Below, one piece after another: positions 1 to 8,187 of a stretch of DNA of 64,000 nucleotides. The number at the start of each line of letters is the position of its first letter. The first letter of the stretch is position 1. The notes beneath the pieces are model-generated. The model worked only from the letters and a program-made list of their open reading frames with translations. It was not told the origin of the DNA and made no database searches. The DNA is from Leptothoe sp034932105. Lineage in GTDB: Bacteria > Cyanobacteriota > Cyanobacteriia > Phormidesmidales > Phormidesmidaceae. The stretch covers positions 3,251-67,250 of the forward strand of contig NZ_JAYGIG010000016.1 in NCBI RefSeq assembly GCF_034932105.1, read 5' to 3'. The position numbers and the translations under genes are program-made.

Positions 1-2804
1 CGAGGGGACAACACATACAGAACATTTTCTGCATTATCAATCAGCTGATGGATTTCCTCCGGTCGAGCCGTCCACCCCGCTGCGCCTTCTGGGGATAGCC
101 ACGCACTCTTTCCTTGTACCAACAGAGTTTCATTCAGCCGTTGGGAAAAATCAAAGTCATCAATATGGTGAATAAAAAAGACACCAATAGTTTGCTCTGG
201 AGACTGCTGTTGACTAGCCTCTAGAAACGCTAGCTGTAGTGGCAATGCCCCGTTAATCGGTCGATCCTTGGCATTTTGCGCCCAGGCAAAATAGGTCTCT
301 TGCAGCTGACGCTGCAATAACAAACTCGGGTTGTGCTTCTGTCGTTCCCACTTGAGCGCCCTCACCAAAAGGCGTTTATGCTGATTATGGTAAGGAGCCT
401 CTCGACGGATGGCCCGTAACAACTCAGTCAAGGACTTGGCTAAATCGATGGATGTTTGATTATCCATCAGGTTGATAAATTGCACCTTGCGTAGGCTATC
501 GGGTAGTAAATTGAGATCTATGGGTTCCACCAGCATGGGAATAATGCGTTTGTTCAACGCCAGCGCCTGGTCGATCTCCATCTGGCAGTAGTCTGATGCG
601 AGGGATGTTTGGCTAATCAAATAAACAATATTGTCGGCTTCCTCCAGGCCCCGCTGAATAGCCACCTCAAAGTCTTCCCCCAGCCGGATATCCACCGTAT
701 TGGTCCAGACAGTAACTCCGGCTTGCAGCAGGTGGTAACGCACAATTTCTCGAGTGGTCAAATCTTCCTCGGCATAGGAGATAAACACCTGGGCCATGCC
801 ACCATCGGCGGACTTGATGCTCTCAGTAATAAAGATCGCCTGTTGCAAACTGGGAGTGCAGGGGGGCTGACCTGAGGGACACTCCCTCAGTAGCCAGGTT
901 TGAGCCTGTTGCCGGTCTTCCCCCATGAGCAGATACGAGGCCTGTTCCTGGTGACGCTCCCAGGTCAGGGCCTTGATCAGTAACTCAGTGTGCTGATGGA
1001 CATAGTCTTCATGGCGGCGGCATAGATCCACCAAGCCAGTAATGGCCGCTTCTAAGTCATCCGTCCCGTCCCGGGCATAGATCCAATTGATTTTACCGAT
1101 GCCAGGATGCAGGTTGGGAAAACTGGAATGTTTGCCCTGGGCTTGGTAGGCTTGCCATTGTTCTAGGCTGCCCTCGGGGTTACGGGCTTGCCAAGTGGCC
1201 TGACTAATCTCCTCCACCTGCAAAATGGGGATAATCCGTTTGTTGTATTTTAGGGCCAGGGCAATTTCCTTGGCGCAGTAGGGGGAGTTGACGGCATGGG
1301 GGGTGATGATAAAGACAAAATTATGGCTTTTTTCAATCCCGTCGTTGATCTGCTCTTGGAAGTCTACGCCGAGGGGGATATCGTTTTGGTCAAACCATAC
1401 TTGAAAGCCTTGGTGGGTCAGTCGCTGATATAGATCGGTGGCAAAGGCTTTACTGTCGATGCGACCATAGGAGATAAAGACATCGTAGAACTGATTGATC
1501 CCTTCACTAGCCCTAATCAGCGCCCGGTGGAGATCCGTGGGTTCACTGCCCCCAGGCCCAGTCTCCGATAGCCAGGCCTGGGCCGTGGTGAATTGGCCAG
1601 CTCGGAGGAGAAATTTGCGATCGCGACCCTGACGCTCCCAGCTCAGCGCCTTAACCAACAGTCGCTTGTGCTGCGCCAAATAATCGGCGGAGGTTTGCAA
1701 GGTGCGCAACAGGTCATCCACCGCCCGGTCAAAATGAACCTCCGATGCCAGGGAAGAAAAATCAATAAACTGGAGCATCCGCAACTCGGCCGGTAGCAGC
1801 GCCACATCCATCGGCTGCACCAGCACCGGAATAATCCGCTTGTGGTATCGCCGGGCATAGGCCAACTCCTGTTGGCAATATGGCGAAGCTAAAGCACTGG
1901 GCGAAAGTAAAAGAACAATATTATCGGCCCTTTCAATCCCACGATTGATTGCCCCCTGAAAGTCCACAGCGGTGGGAATATCCACCGTGTTAACCCACAG
2001 GGTTAACCCCTCCCGTATCAGTCGCTGACGCACCTTTTCCTGAATTTCCATATCCTCTTGACTGTAGGAAATGAAAATTTGGGTCATCTGGTCATGGGCG
2101 GCCTTTAGACTCTCCGTAATAAACTCACACTGCAAATCCGTGGGTCGGCAGGGGGGCTGCTCATCTTTAAAGCGCGTCTGTAACCAGCGCTCAGCCTCAG
2201 CTAACGTATTATCCTCCGTTAACAGATACTGGGGCTGACGCTGCTGACGTTGCCAGTTGAGGGCTAGGGTCAGTAGCTGGGTGTGCAGACGCACATAGGG
2301 TTGCTGCCGCGCCAATATGGCCTGCAGTCTGGCCATCACCTCCTCAAAGTCATCCCGCCCTTCTCGCCCATACAGCCAGTTAATTTTGCTAATTTCCGGG
2401 GGCATGTTGGGGAAACTGCTATGGGCCCCCTTTTCCTGCAGAGCCCGCCAGCCAAACTCACTGGCATCGGGTGTGCGAGCCTGCCAAGTGTCATAGCTAA
2501 TCTCCTCCACATGCAAGAGGGGAATAATGCGTTTATGGAAAGCTAAGGCTAGCTCCAGTTCCTTGGCACAATAAGGCGAATTAACGGAGTGGGGAGAAAT
2601 AATAAACAGAAAATTATCGGCTTTCTGAATGCCATCATTAATTTGGTGCTGATAGTCCACCCCTGGGGGAATATCGTCAAAGTCAAACCATACCGCTACC
2701 CCCGCTGCCACCAGATAGTCCTTGACTTGTGTGGCAAACAAACAACTATCTGCCCTGCCATAGGAAATAAAGACATCCTGCAGAAGGGACAATGGCAATG
2801 TCAT
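1..2804 (-). CDS. Multi-TIR-domain protein, C-terminus beyond window
   Basis: The frame is open from the ATG at 2804 to the left edge, giving 934 codons with no stop. It contains four complete TIR domains and the start of a fifth, beginning near residues 11, 240, 441, 670 and 873. Domains 1 and 3 share FISYGR, and domains 2 and 4 share FISY plus an acidic ED, so an A-B pair appears to have been duplicated. Each complete domain keeps the C-x-x-E motif that carries the catalytic Glu of TIR NADases (PYCAKE, PYCQQE, PYCAKE, DYCQME). The fifth is divergent (FFIHHIDD). About 60-residue helical linkers with a W-E/Q-R and LL...WL pattern separate the pairs. TIR domains cleave NAD+ or build cyclic ADP-ribose signals, or act as scaffolds. 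The start lies 6 bp after the stop of the upstream peptidase gene, so they are probably cotranscribed. The C-terminal fate (WD40, STAND, other) cannot be seen. Confidence 0.9.
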   Translation of the reverse strand, partial: MTLPLSLLQDVFISYGRADSCLFATQVKDYLVAAGVAVWFDFDDIPPGVDYQHQINDGIQKADNFLFIISPHSVNSPYCAKELELALAFHKRIIPLLHVEEISYDTWQARTPDASEFGWRALQEKGAHSSFPNMPPEISKINWLYGREGRDDFEEVMARLQAILARQQPYVRLHTQLLTLALNWQRQQRQPQYLLTEDNTLAEAERWLQTRFKDEQPPCRPTDLQCEFITESLKAAHDQMTQIFISYSQEDMEIQEKVRQRLIREGLTLWVNTVDIPTAVDFQGAINRGIERADNIVLLLSPSALASPYCQQELAYARRYHKRIIPVLVQPMDVALLPAELRMLQFIDFSSLASEVHFDRAVDDLLRTLQTSADYLAQHKRLLVKALSWERQGRDRKFLLRAGQFTTAQAWLSETGPGGSEPTDLHRALIRASEGINQFYDVFISYGRIDSKAFATDLYQRLTHQGFQVWFDQNDIPLGVDFQEQINDGIEKSHNFVFIITPHAVNSPYCAKEIALALKYNKRIIPILQVEEISQATWQARNPEGSLEQWQAYQAQGKHSSFPNLHPGIGKINWIYARDGTDDLEAAITGLVDLCRRHEDYVHQHTELLIKALTWERHQEQASYLLMGEDRQQAQTWLLRECPSGQPPCTPSLQQAIFITESIKSADGGMAQVFISYAEEDLTTREIVRYHLLQAGVTVWTNTVDIRLGEDFEVAIQRGLEEADNIVYLISQTSLASDYCQMEIDQALALNKRIIPMLVEPIDLNLLPDSLRKVQFINLMDNQTSIDLAKSLTELLRAIRREAPYHNQHKRLLVRALKWERQKHNPSLLLQRQLQETYFAWAQNAKDRPINGALPLQLAFLEASQQQSPEQTIGVFFIHHIDDFDFSQRLNETLLVQGKSAWLSPEGAAGWTARPEEIHQLIDNAENVLYVLSP

Positions 2805-2810
2805 GACAGC

Positions 2811-4004
2811 CTAGAAACCATAGTCCCAACGGGCACGATATCCCCGAGCATCAATGTGGGTAAAGACCGATGCACTGGCGATGCCACCGCGATCTCCCCA
2901 CCAGGATTCTAGTTTGCGGTTGACCTCCGGTGGGGAGATCCCTTGCACCACAAAATCCACCGCATCCCCTGAGAGATGGCGAGAACGGCTGGCCCCCCCA
3001 GCCTTACTATTGGAAGCAGGATCGCGATACCAGGAGTTAATGGTAATGGGGCGTCCTCCCAAATAATCTCGCACCTCCTCCATGGCTTCGGCAATTTTCA
3101 AAATGCCATTAACCACAGTTTCATCCGCGGGAATGCGGCTACCATTTTTGGTCGCTTCGGCCCAGCTAAAGTGGCCGCCCTTAAGGATGGGGTCGCCCAG
3201 ATAAACCGTGCCGAGTTTCGGTACCTGAATGGGACGGCCCCGATCTTGGTCAGCAATCTTTGTTTCCGGTGCGACGGGAGGGTCCATGGGTTTGTTATTG
3301 GGCTCCGTCCCTTCCAGCTGAATATGCTGGGAAAATATATACCAGTCAACCCGATCATTTTGGCCCCGCAGTAAACCATCTGGAATACGCACTTTTACAT
3401 GGCCGCCCTGGGCCGGGTCGTCCGTCAGCAGCTCTAGGCGGGTGCCAGCACTGACGAGCATTTTCTCGTCTTCCGCCAGCTTAAACCCCTGCTCTGGCTT
3501 GATTTTAAACAGGGTATCCGTCAGCACTAGCAGTTCGACAGCGGCCTTAGGTCCCCCCAATTCAATCATTTGCTGCTGTAGTAGGTAGCGCACAACAGCG
3601 GCAGCCCCAACGCGCGATGTGTTTTGGCCCAGGATGCTGGTTCCGCCCCACACCCAGGTTGACTCTTTACCCACACCGCCACGAAACCCATGCCATAGGT
3701 CAAATCCCCAAAGAAAAGCTCCTAGGGTACGGGTTTTAGCCTGGTGATATTTTTTGGCGATCAGCACATCCACCACCTGGCGTTCAAACTGGGCTGGCTC
3801 GCGAAAATTCCATTCGCTGTAGTGCAAAAGACCGATAAACCACCAGGGTACTCCCGTGGCTTTTTCTACCGATTCATAGTGCGATCGCAACTGCACCATG
3901 CGCCCTACAATTCCCCGCACCGTAGGCTCTATGTCCGCCTGGATCGAACAACCTTCAAACGCCGAGCCATAATCTGTTTCCAGTGTTTTGAGCGTTAAAT
4001 CCAT
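2811..4004 (-). CDS. Lysozyme-like domain plus M15 peptidase, probable peptidoglycan hydrolase
   Basis: The predicted protein has 397 residues. The N-terminal part (about residues 15-180) resembles COG5526-type lysozyme-family proteins, with VPWWFIGLLHYSEWNF followed by a W-x-GF and WVWGG stretch. The middle (about 190-250) looks like the small SH3-like beta repeat often seen in cyanobacterial hydrolases. The C-terminal third is a peptidase M15 (D-Ala-D-Ala or L,D-carboxypeptidase-like) domain with zinc ligands His343, Asp350 (HLSGDAVD) and His383 (THID). No signal peptide is seen, so export would need another route, such as lysis or holin-like release. An in-frame TTG at 4037 would add 11 residues; ATG 4004 is preferred. 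It ends 6 bp before the multi-TIR gene and is divergent from the SLATT-GH19 gene. Confidence 0.85.
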   Translation of the reverse strand: MDLTLKTLETDYGSAFEGCSIQADIEPTVRGIVGRMVQLRSHYESVEKATGVPWWFIGLLHYSEWNFREPAQFERQVVDVLIAKKYHQAKTRTLGAFLWGFDLWHGFRGGVGKESTWVWGGTSILGQNTSRVGAAAVVRYLLQQQMIELGGPKAAVELLVLTDTLFKIKPEQGFKLAEDEKMLVSAGTRLELLTDDPAQGGHVKVRIPDGLLRGQNDRVDWYIFSQHIQLEGTEPNNKPMDPPVAPETKIADQDRGRPIQVPKLGTVYLGDPILKGGHFSWAEATKNGSRIPADETVVNGILKIAEAMEEVRDYLGGRPITINSWYRDPASNSKAGGASRSRHLSGDAVDFVVQGISPPEVNRKLESWWGDRGGIASASVFTHIDARGYRARWDYGF

Positions 4005-4251
4005 GGAGTTAGCCAATAAAACAACAGAGCTTGGCAAAAATGAACAATTAGGTCATTTTGATCATTAGATTCAAATACTTTACCGATGAAGTATTCCCAT
4101 CGAAACCAATCAGCATAAATTGTTTATAAGTTAATTTTTATAAATCCAGAAAATCAGAAAGCCAGATTCCAAAGCTTCAGCGTGTACCTTTAAGTTGAAT
4201 TCTGCTGAATATGAGCCCAGCTATATAGGGTTCATAGCCGCCTTGAACTTC

Positions 4252-4339
4252 TATGTATCTAGTATGTATCTAGTATGTATCTAGAAATTGCCGATCTATG
4301 CCTACCTCCCCTACCTGAACATTAGGCCTGAACATTAGG
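4252..4339. repeat. Short tandem duplications in divergent intergenic region
   Basis: The 436-bp gap 4005-4440 separates the peptidase/TIR operon from the SLATT-GH19 gene and is AT-rich. It contains three perfect copies of the 11-mer TATGTATCTAG (4252-4284), then two perfect copies of the 13-mer CCTGAACATTAGG (4314-4339), then a doubled GTCCGTAG (about 4339-4358). Such side-by-side small duplications can be slippage products or iterated operators. Both genes must be transcribed outward from this gap, so promoters are expected here, but I see no convincing -35/-10 pair. Confidence 0.75.
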
Positions 4340-4440
4340 TCCGTAGCAAGTCCGTAGATCCTTATGGGGTCATGGAAACCTATTCTAACTAAGATCTACC
4401 CGCAGACCATCGCGAAATTAAAGCCCATAAAATCGAAAAA

Positions 4441-5973
4441 ATGGCCAAGAAAAATGACTACAATGAGAAGCTTCAGAATACCCTAGGGAATCTGATTGAC
4501 AAGCTTGAGATTACCGAGCTGCACAAAGAATTTCTCAAAAATCGCTGGCTAGACCAAGTGATGTGGCTAGAAGGACGAGCCGCTAAGGAACGCAATCAAC
4601 ATTTCAGGCTGCGCATGGTGACCATCATCGGTGGTGTCCTGGTTCCGGCCCTGGTGGGGTTTAAAAGTGAGAGTATAAGCATCAATCAAACCGTTGGTTG
4701 GATTGCGCTGGGTGTGAGTCAGGCGGTGGCGATTTCGGCAGCTGTAGAAGAGTTTTTTGGCCACGGAGATAAGTATCGCAACTACCGTAGTACGGCAGAA
4801 AGTATGAAAATCGAAGGCTGGGAGTTTATGCAGCTAGCTGGCCCCTATAAACGATATGCAGTTCACGAAAACGCCTATAAAACCTTTGCCCACCGGGTAG
4901 AGCAATTTATTCAAAAAGACGTAGAAGGGTTTGTTGCCCGTCTAGATGAGAAGCAAGACGACGATAACCGTGACCTAGACGAGGCCAAGGTTCATGCTGA
5001 ACAAGCATCAATGCGGCTAAATCAAGACAACGAAGAACGGGCCCAGTTTTTAGCTGCCGAACAAGCACGACTAGGGTCCCAGGGGACTGCTCCCCCCAGG
5101 GGCTCAGAGAGCGGTTACTCCGGGTCCCTATTGGATATCCAGATGCCCCCCGATACTGAAGGAGTCACTGGAGGGGAGTCCTTTAAAACAAGCGGGTCTC
5201 CCTCCTTGGCAGAAATCCAGCCACTGGTGTCCACCAATAACCCACCCACCACAGACCGCCGCCCCGCTACCCACCGAGCAGCCACCCCCATTACCTCCAG
5301 CAGTAGTCTGCCCCCCCTAGGGCAACATGCCATGGAATGGGAAGAGAATGTAGACTTCCAGTCGCTAAAAACAATTCTGACTGAGCAAAACAGCGCTGTG
5401 GGCTCTGGCTCCAAGAGCAATGGAGGCGCGACCGCCGGACCTCAGCTGATCACCCCCGCCGAGGTATCCCAAATTTTGGAATGTTCCCTGGAGGACTGCA
5501 AAGTCTATTTGCCTGGTATTTTGGCAGCCATGAAAAAATACGGCATTTTAGATAACTCCGTCCTGATTGGCCTATTGGCCACCGTTCGGATTGAAACTGG
5601 CGGGTTTAAACCGGTCCATGAATGGGGTGGAGAGAGCTATTGGCAACGCTACGAAGAGCGGACGGACTTGGGCAATGTCCAGCCGGGGGACGGGATTAAA
5701 TATCATGGCCGGGGCTATATTCAACTGACAGGACGGGCTAACTATAGTACCTATGGCAAAAAGCTAGGGGTGGATCTAGAGGGTAATCCCGACCTAGCGA
5801 TGGACCCAGAAATATCGGCCCAGGTTTTGGCCTGTTACTTTAAAGAACGAGGGGTGGACCAAGCCGCTCGCGCCGGAGATTGGCGCAAAGTACGCAAACT
5901 GGTAAATGGTGGTTACCATGGCTGGGATGTGTTTTCAAATTATGTGGAACGGGCCCGGGCTCAACTCGGGTGA
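4441..5973 (+). CDS. SLATT (DUF4231) membrane domain fused to GH19 lysozyme/chitinase domain
   Basis: The predicted protein has 510 residues. Residues about 25-170 match the SLATT/DUF4231 pattern: an N-terminal helix (FLKNRWLDQ...W), a basic stretch, TM1 at about 59-74, TM2 at about 84-103, then KYRNYRSTAE and a C-terminal helix. Residues about 175-335 form a low-complexity Pro/Ser/Thr-rich linker. Residues about 337-510 are a GH19 (chitinase/phage-endolysin type) domain with the catalytic Glu385 in RIETGG, a second Glu in YEERTDLGN (405/406), and YHGRGYIQLTGRANY. SLATT domains are predicted pore-forming effectors of SMODS/SLOG-linked conflict systems (Burroughs and co-workers). Fusion to a cell-wall hydrolase suggests a membrane-and-wall effector. 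The next confident gene encodes a SLOG-family protein, consistent with that pairing. Confidence 0.88.
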   Translation: MAKKNDYNEKLQNTLGNLIDKLEITELHKEFLKNRWLDQVMWLEGRAAKERNQHFRLRMVTIIGGVLVPALVGFKSESISINQTVGWIALGVSQAVAISAAVEEFFGHGDKYRNYRSTAESMKIEGWEFMQLAGPYKRYAVHENAYKTFAHRVEQFIQKDVEGFVARLDEKQDDDNRDLDEAKVHAEQASMRLNQDNEERAQFLAAEQARLGSQGTAPPRGSESGYSGSLLDIQMPPDTEGVTGGESFKTSGSPSLAEIQPLVSTNNPPTTDRRPATHRAATPITSSSSLPPLGQHAMEWEENVDFQSLKTILTEQNSAVGSGSKSNGGATAGPQLITPAEVSQILECSLEDCKVYLPGILAAMKKYGILDNSVLIGLLATVRIETGGFKPVHEWGGESYWQRYEERTDLGNVQPGDGIKYHGRGYIQLTGRANYSTYGKKLGVDLEGNPDLAMDPEISAQVLACYFKERGVDQAARAGDWRKVRKLVNGGYHGWDVFSNYVERARAQLG

Positions 5974-6012
5974 TCCCGAGCAAACAATAGGTCTGAAGAG
6001 GGGCTCACAACC

Positions 6013-6105
6013 ATGACTGATGTGGAAGATGCAACGCTCAACCAACGGGTCCCTCCACCAGACTTATGCAGCAAAAGTTCTACCGAGGCTAAGTACCGAG
6101 ACTAA
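6013..6105 (+). CDS. Possible 30-residue ORF between SLATT-GH19 and LSDAT genes
   Basis: An ATG at 6013 opens 30 codons ending in TAA at 6105. A GAGGGG stretch at about 5998-6003 lies 9 bases upstream and could be a ribosome binding site. The peptide is hydrophilic, without a membrane segment or recognisable motif. Nothing but position and the possible ribosome binding site supports it, so it may be chance. Confidence 0.2.
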   Translation: MTDVEDATLNQRVPPPDLCSKSSTEAKYRD

Positions 6106-6239
6106 GTAATATTCCTCAGAAAATAAGCCATTTGTCCGATAAACATGCACATTCTTGGCAGGATAAGGGTATTTTGGGGTGGTTAAATGGGTTGACAATC
6201 AGTAGGCTAATCACACGCTTTTGTTAAGAGATGTACCAA

Positions 6240-7034
6240 ATGCCCCAAACCTCAGACAGTGGACTGGTTGAACATAGGTTTTCGAATGGGCAACTTGCCA
6301 AGATCCTGAAAGTGGCTGATGGTACAAGCTACGAAAAAGCCCTGTCGATCTTAGGTTTGCAAGGCCCCACCCCCACATTGCTCGTGATTGGCGGCGCTAG
6401 CCACATGACGAGTGAGAGCCAGGCCAAGCTGTTGCAATTTTTTAACGATACCTTGGCTCCCCTGTCTAAAACGTTGGGCATCACCGTTTTAGATGGCGGC
6501 ACGGATGCTGGCGTTATTCATATGATGGGGGAGGCTCGCCACCATGTGAGTGGTCGGTTTGATCTGATCGGCGTTGCCCCACTAAGACGGGTCATTTTCC
6601 CCGACAGTGAGCCTTTCCCCCAGACAACCAACGATCACGACTATCCCCCGGTGGATCTGGAACCCCATCACACCCATTTTTTCCTGGTTCCCGGTGAAAA
6701 CTGGGGCAGTGAGTCTAGGTGGTTAGCTAAGTTTTCGTCAGTTTTAGCCAGTCCCTTACCCTCTATGACCATCCTGATCAATGGGGGGCAAGTGTCCCTT
6801 ATGGACTTGCGGCTGAATCTAGAGTTAGGTAGACAGGTCACTATTATTGCGGGCAGTGGTCGTTTAGCCGATCAGGTAGCCGATACCATCAGCGGGGCAA
6901 ACCCATCGGACAATGAAACCATCCAAGCTCTAGTTCAAACTTACTATCCTAGACAGCTATCTGTATTTAATCTCCTCTCCACCTCATTAGGGGAGCTAAG
7001 GGCTCAATTGGACCTGTATTTTAATCCCTCATAA
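6240..7034 (+). CDS. LSDAT/SLOG-family (TRPM-type) nucleotide-sensing protein
   Basis: The protein is about 264 residues (267 from the alternative ATG at 6231; AAGAG at 6226-6230 is spaced better for 6240). It matches the stand-alone prokaryotic LSDAT branch of the SLOG superfamily. Counted from 6231, it shows LLVIGGASHMT (51-60), GGTDAGVIHMMG (89-100), LIGVAP (112-117), LEPHHTHFFLV (143-153), ILINGG (181-186) and IIAGSGRLAD (205-214). SLOG domains bind nucleotide-derived ligands through a Rossmannoid fold; TRPM2 and ThsA are known relatives. There is no membrane segment, so it is cytosolic. Families of this type are associated with SLATT proteins, and here it follows the SLATT-GH19 gene by about 260 bp, so a sensor role for that effector is inferred. 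Confidence 0.85.
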   Translation: MPQTSDSGLVEHRFSNGQLAKILKVADGTSYEKALSILGLQGPTPTLLVIGGASHMTSESQAKLLQFFNDTLAPLSKTLGITVLDGGTDAGVIHMMGEARHHVSGRFDLIGVAPLRRVIFPDSEPFPQTTNDHDYPPVDLEPHHTHFFLVPGENWGSESRWLAKFSSVLASPLPSMTILINGGQVSLMDLRLNLELGRQVTIIAGSGRLADQVADTISGANPSDNETIQALVQTYYPRQLSVFNLLSTSLGELRAQLDLYFNPS

Positions 7035-7129
7035 TTCAGGGTTGAGATATCTGACTTTGTGCCCCGCTGATCCAGGATTTACCAGCGATTGCCAGCGCTT
7101 TTGCCAAGGATAAAAGTAATCTTTAAGAA

Positions 7130-7157
7130 TTGAAATACGGTGTTGGCAGGGTATGCT
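7130..7157 (+). promoter_or_regulatory. Candidate promoter of rbp-rpsU
   Basis: TTGAAA (7130-7135) and TATGCT (7152-7157) are separated by 16 bp and would give a leader of roughly 150 nt before the RNA-binding protein start at 7315. Long structured leaders are usual for cold-inducible cyanobacterial rbp genes. The rest of 7035-7314 shows no gene. Confidence 0.45.
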
Positions 7158-7314
7158 AGAGTGCTATGGCAATACGTTACTGCCTTCAGTAGCTGTTCAG
7201 TTTTCGGTACGATACGCTCACAGTTCAACTCGACCAGTTCAATCTCAACTTCGATTTGATTCTAGAGGGATCTCCCGTAATAACTCGTTGCATATCAAAC
7301 TTAGGAGACTCTCT

Positions 7315-7590
7315 ATGTCCATTTATGTTGGCAATCTGTCCTACGATGCTTCTCAGGAGGACATCAATGCTGTCTTTGCTGAGTACGGGGCGGTTGCACG
7401 TGTCCATCTACCCACTGATCGTGAAACCGGTCGTCCTCGTGGTTTTGCCTTTGTAGAAATGGCTTCGGAAGACGAAGAAACCGCTGCTATCGAGGCCCTA
7501 GATGGTGCACAGTGGATGGGCAGGGATCTGCGCGTCAACAAGGCTCGTCCCCGTGAGGAACGTGGCGGCGGTGGTGGCGGTCGATTTTAG
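7315..7590 (+). CDS. rbp: Cyanobacterial RRM RNA-binding protein (Rbp)
   Basis: The protein has 91 residues with one RRM: RNP2 IYVGNL at 3-8 and RNP1 RGFAFVEM at 42-49, followed by a short Gly-rich tail (GGGGGGRF). The start is fixed by AGGAG at 7303-7307, seven bases before ATG; the longer open frame upstream has no such site. Rbp proteins bind mRNA, respond to cold and help target thylakoid mRNAs. The gene precedes rpsU, the classical cyanobacterial rbp-rpsU arrangement, and the two probably share a transcript. Confidence 0.95.
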   Translation: MSIYVGNLSYDASQEDINAVFAEYGAVARVHLPTDRETGRPRGFAFVEMASEDEETAAIEALDGAQWMGRDLRVNKARPREERGGGGGGRF

Positions 7591-7687
7591 TTGAAATCTG
7601 CCTAATTTGGGGGTGTGTTTTGCACTCAACCCTGCTTTATCATGGGGCGGTTAAGCTGCTCCATTTTTGTCGTTAAAGGAGAATACT

Positions 7688-7900
7688 ATGGCCCAGGTTA
7701 TCCTTGGGGATGATGAAGGTATTGAATCAGCGCTGCGAAGATTTAAGCGCAAGGTTGTTCAGGCGGGTATTTTTTCAGATATGAAAAAGCACCGTTACTT
7801 TGAGACCCCAGCTGAGAAGTTAAAGCGTAAAGCGATCGCAAAACATCGCCAGAAGCGTTGGAGTCGCAATCGTAGCAACCGCAATAACAATAGGGATTAG
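7688..7900 (+). CDS. rpsU: 30S ribosomal protein S21
   Basis: The protein has 70 residues. Near the start it has the S21 signature ESALRRFKRKVVQAGIFSDMKKHRYFETPAEKLKRK, and it ends in a basic Arg/Asn-rich tail. AAAGGAG at 7675-7681 precedes the ATG at 7688 by six bases, which rules out the in-frame ATG at 7667. S21 sits on the 30S platform near the anti-Shine-Dalgarno region. It lies downstream of the RRM gene and is closed by a strong terminator at 7936-7979. Confidence 0.96.
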   Translation: MAQVILGDDEGIESALRRFKRKVVQAGIFSDMKKHRYFETPAEKLKRKAIAKHRQKRWSRNRSNRNNNRD

Positions 7901-7935
7901 ACCCTGTCTGTAGTATCCAGCCCTCAGTTAGAATT

Positions 7936-7979
7936 TCAACAAAACGGCCCCTTTCTATGGAAAGAGGCCGTTTTGTTGA
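7936..7979 (+). terminator. Terminator of rbp-rpsU
   Basis: A perfect 14-bp stem (7936-7949 with 7966-7979, TCAACAAAACGGCC and its complement) is extended by an inner CTTTC/GAAAG pairing. The A-rich and T-rich ends of the arms supply the U-tract. The hairpin is nearly symmetrical, so it may also stop transcription from the right. Confidence 0.8.
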
Positions 7980-8069
7980 GGGCTATTTTCTAGGGGCGCG
8001 ACGCCTTCAGGTGTTTTATGGCTTCTTTGGGGCACCAACTCAAAGCGAGACGTTTTCCCAAGGAGAGTA

Positions 8070-8135
8070 TTCAGAAGTCAGGAGTCAGGGATCAGGACCT
8101 CACTGGCTTCTGGCTTCTGGCCCCTGATTCCCCAC
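8070..8135. repeat. AGTCAGG/CCTGA-type intergenic repeat
   Basis: The 7980-8187 gap contains iterated AGTCAGG / ATCAGG motifs followed by GGCTTCTGGCTTCTGG and CCTGATTCC. Together these form an imperfect inverted arrangement of the kind seen in dispersed cyanobacterial intergenic repeats. No gene is seen here. Confidence 0.4.
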
Positions 8136-8187
8136 CTAGCCAGGATTTTCCGGCTTAAGTTAATACCCCTTCTTTGCCAGAAACGTC

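Noticed and set aside
1643..1858. Separate small minus-strand gene inside the TIR region
   Set aside because: It is in another frame than the continuous TIR frame, which is open from 2804 to the window edge.
6192..6220. TTGACA as -35 box of the LSDAT gene
   Set aside because: No acceptable -10 element lies at 16-18 bp, so a promoter call is not supported.
7153..7314. Longer N-terminus for the RRM protein
   Set aside because: The RRM begins at MSIYVGNL with AGGAG seven bases upstream. The preceding frame overlaps the promoter -10 and is not RRM-like.
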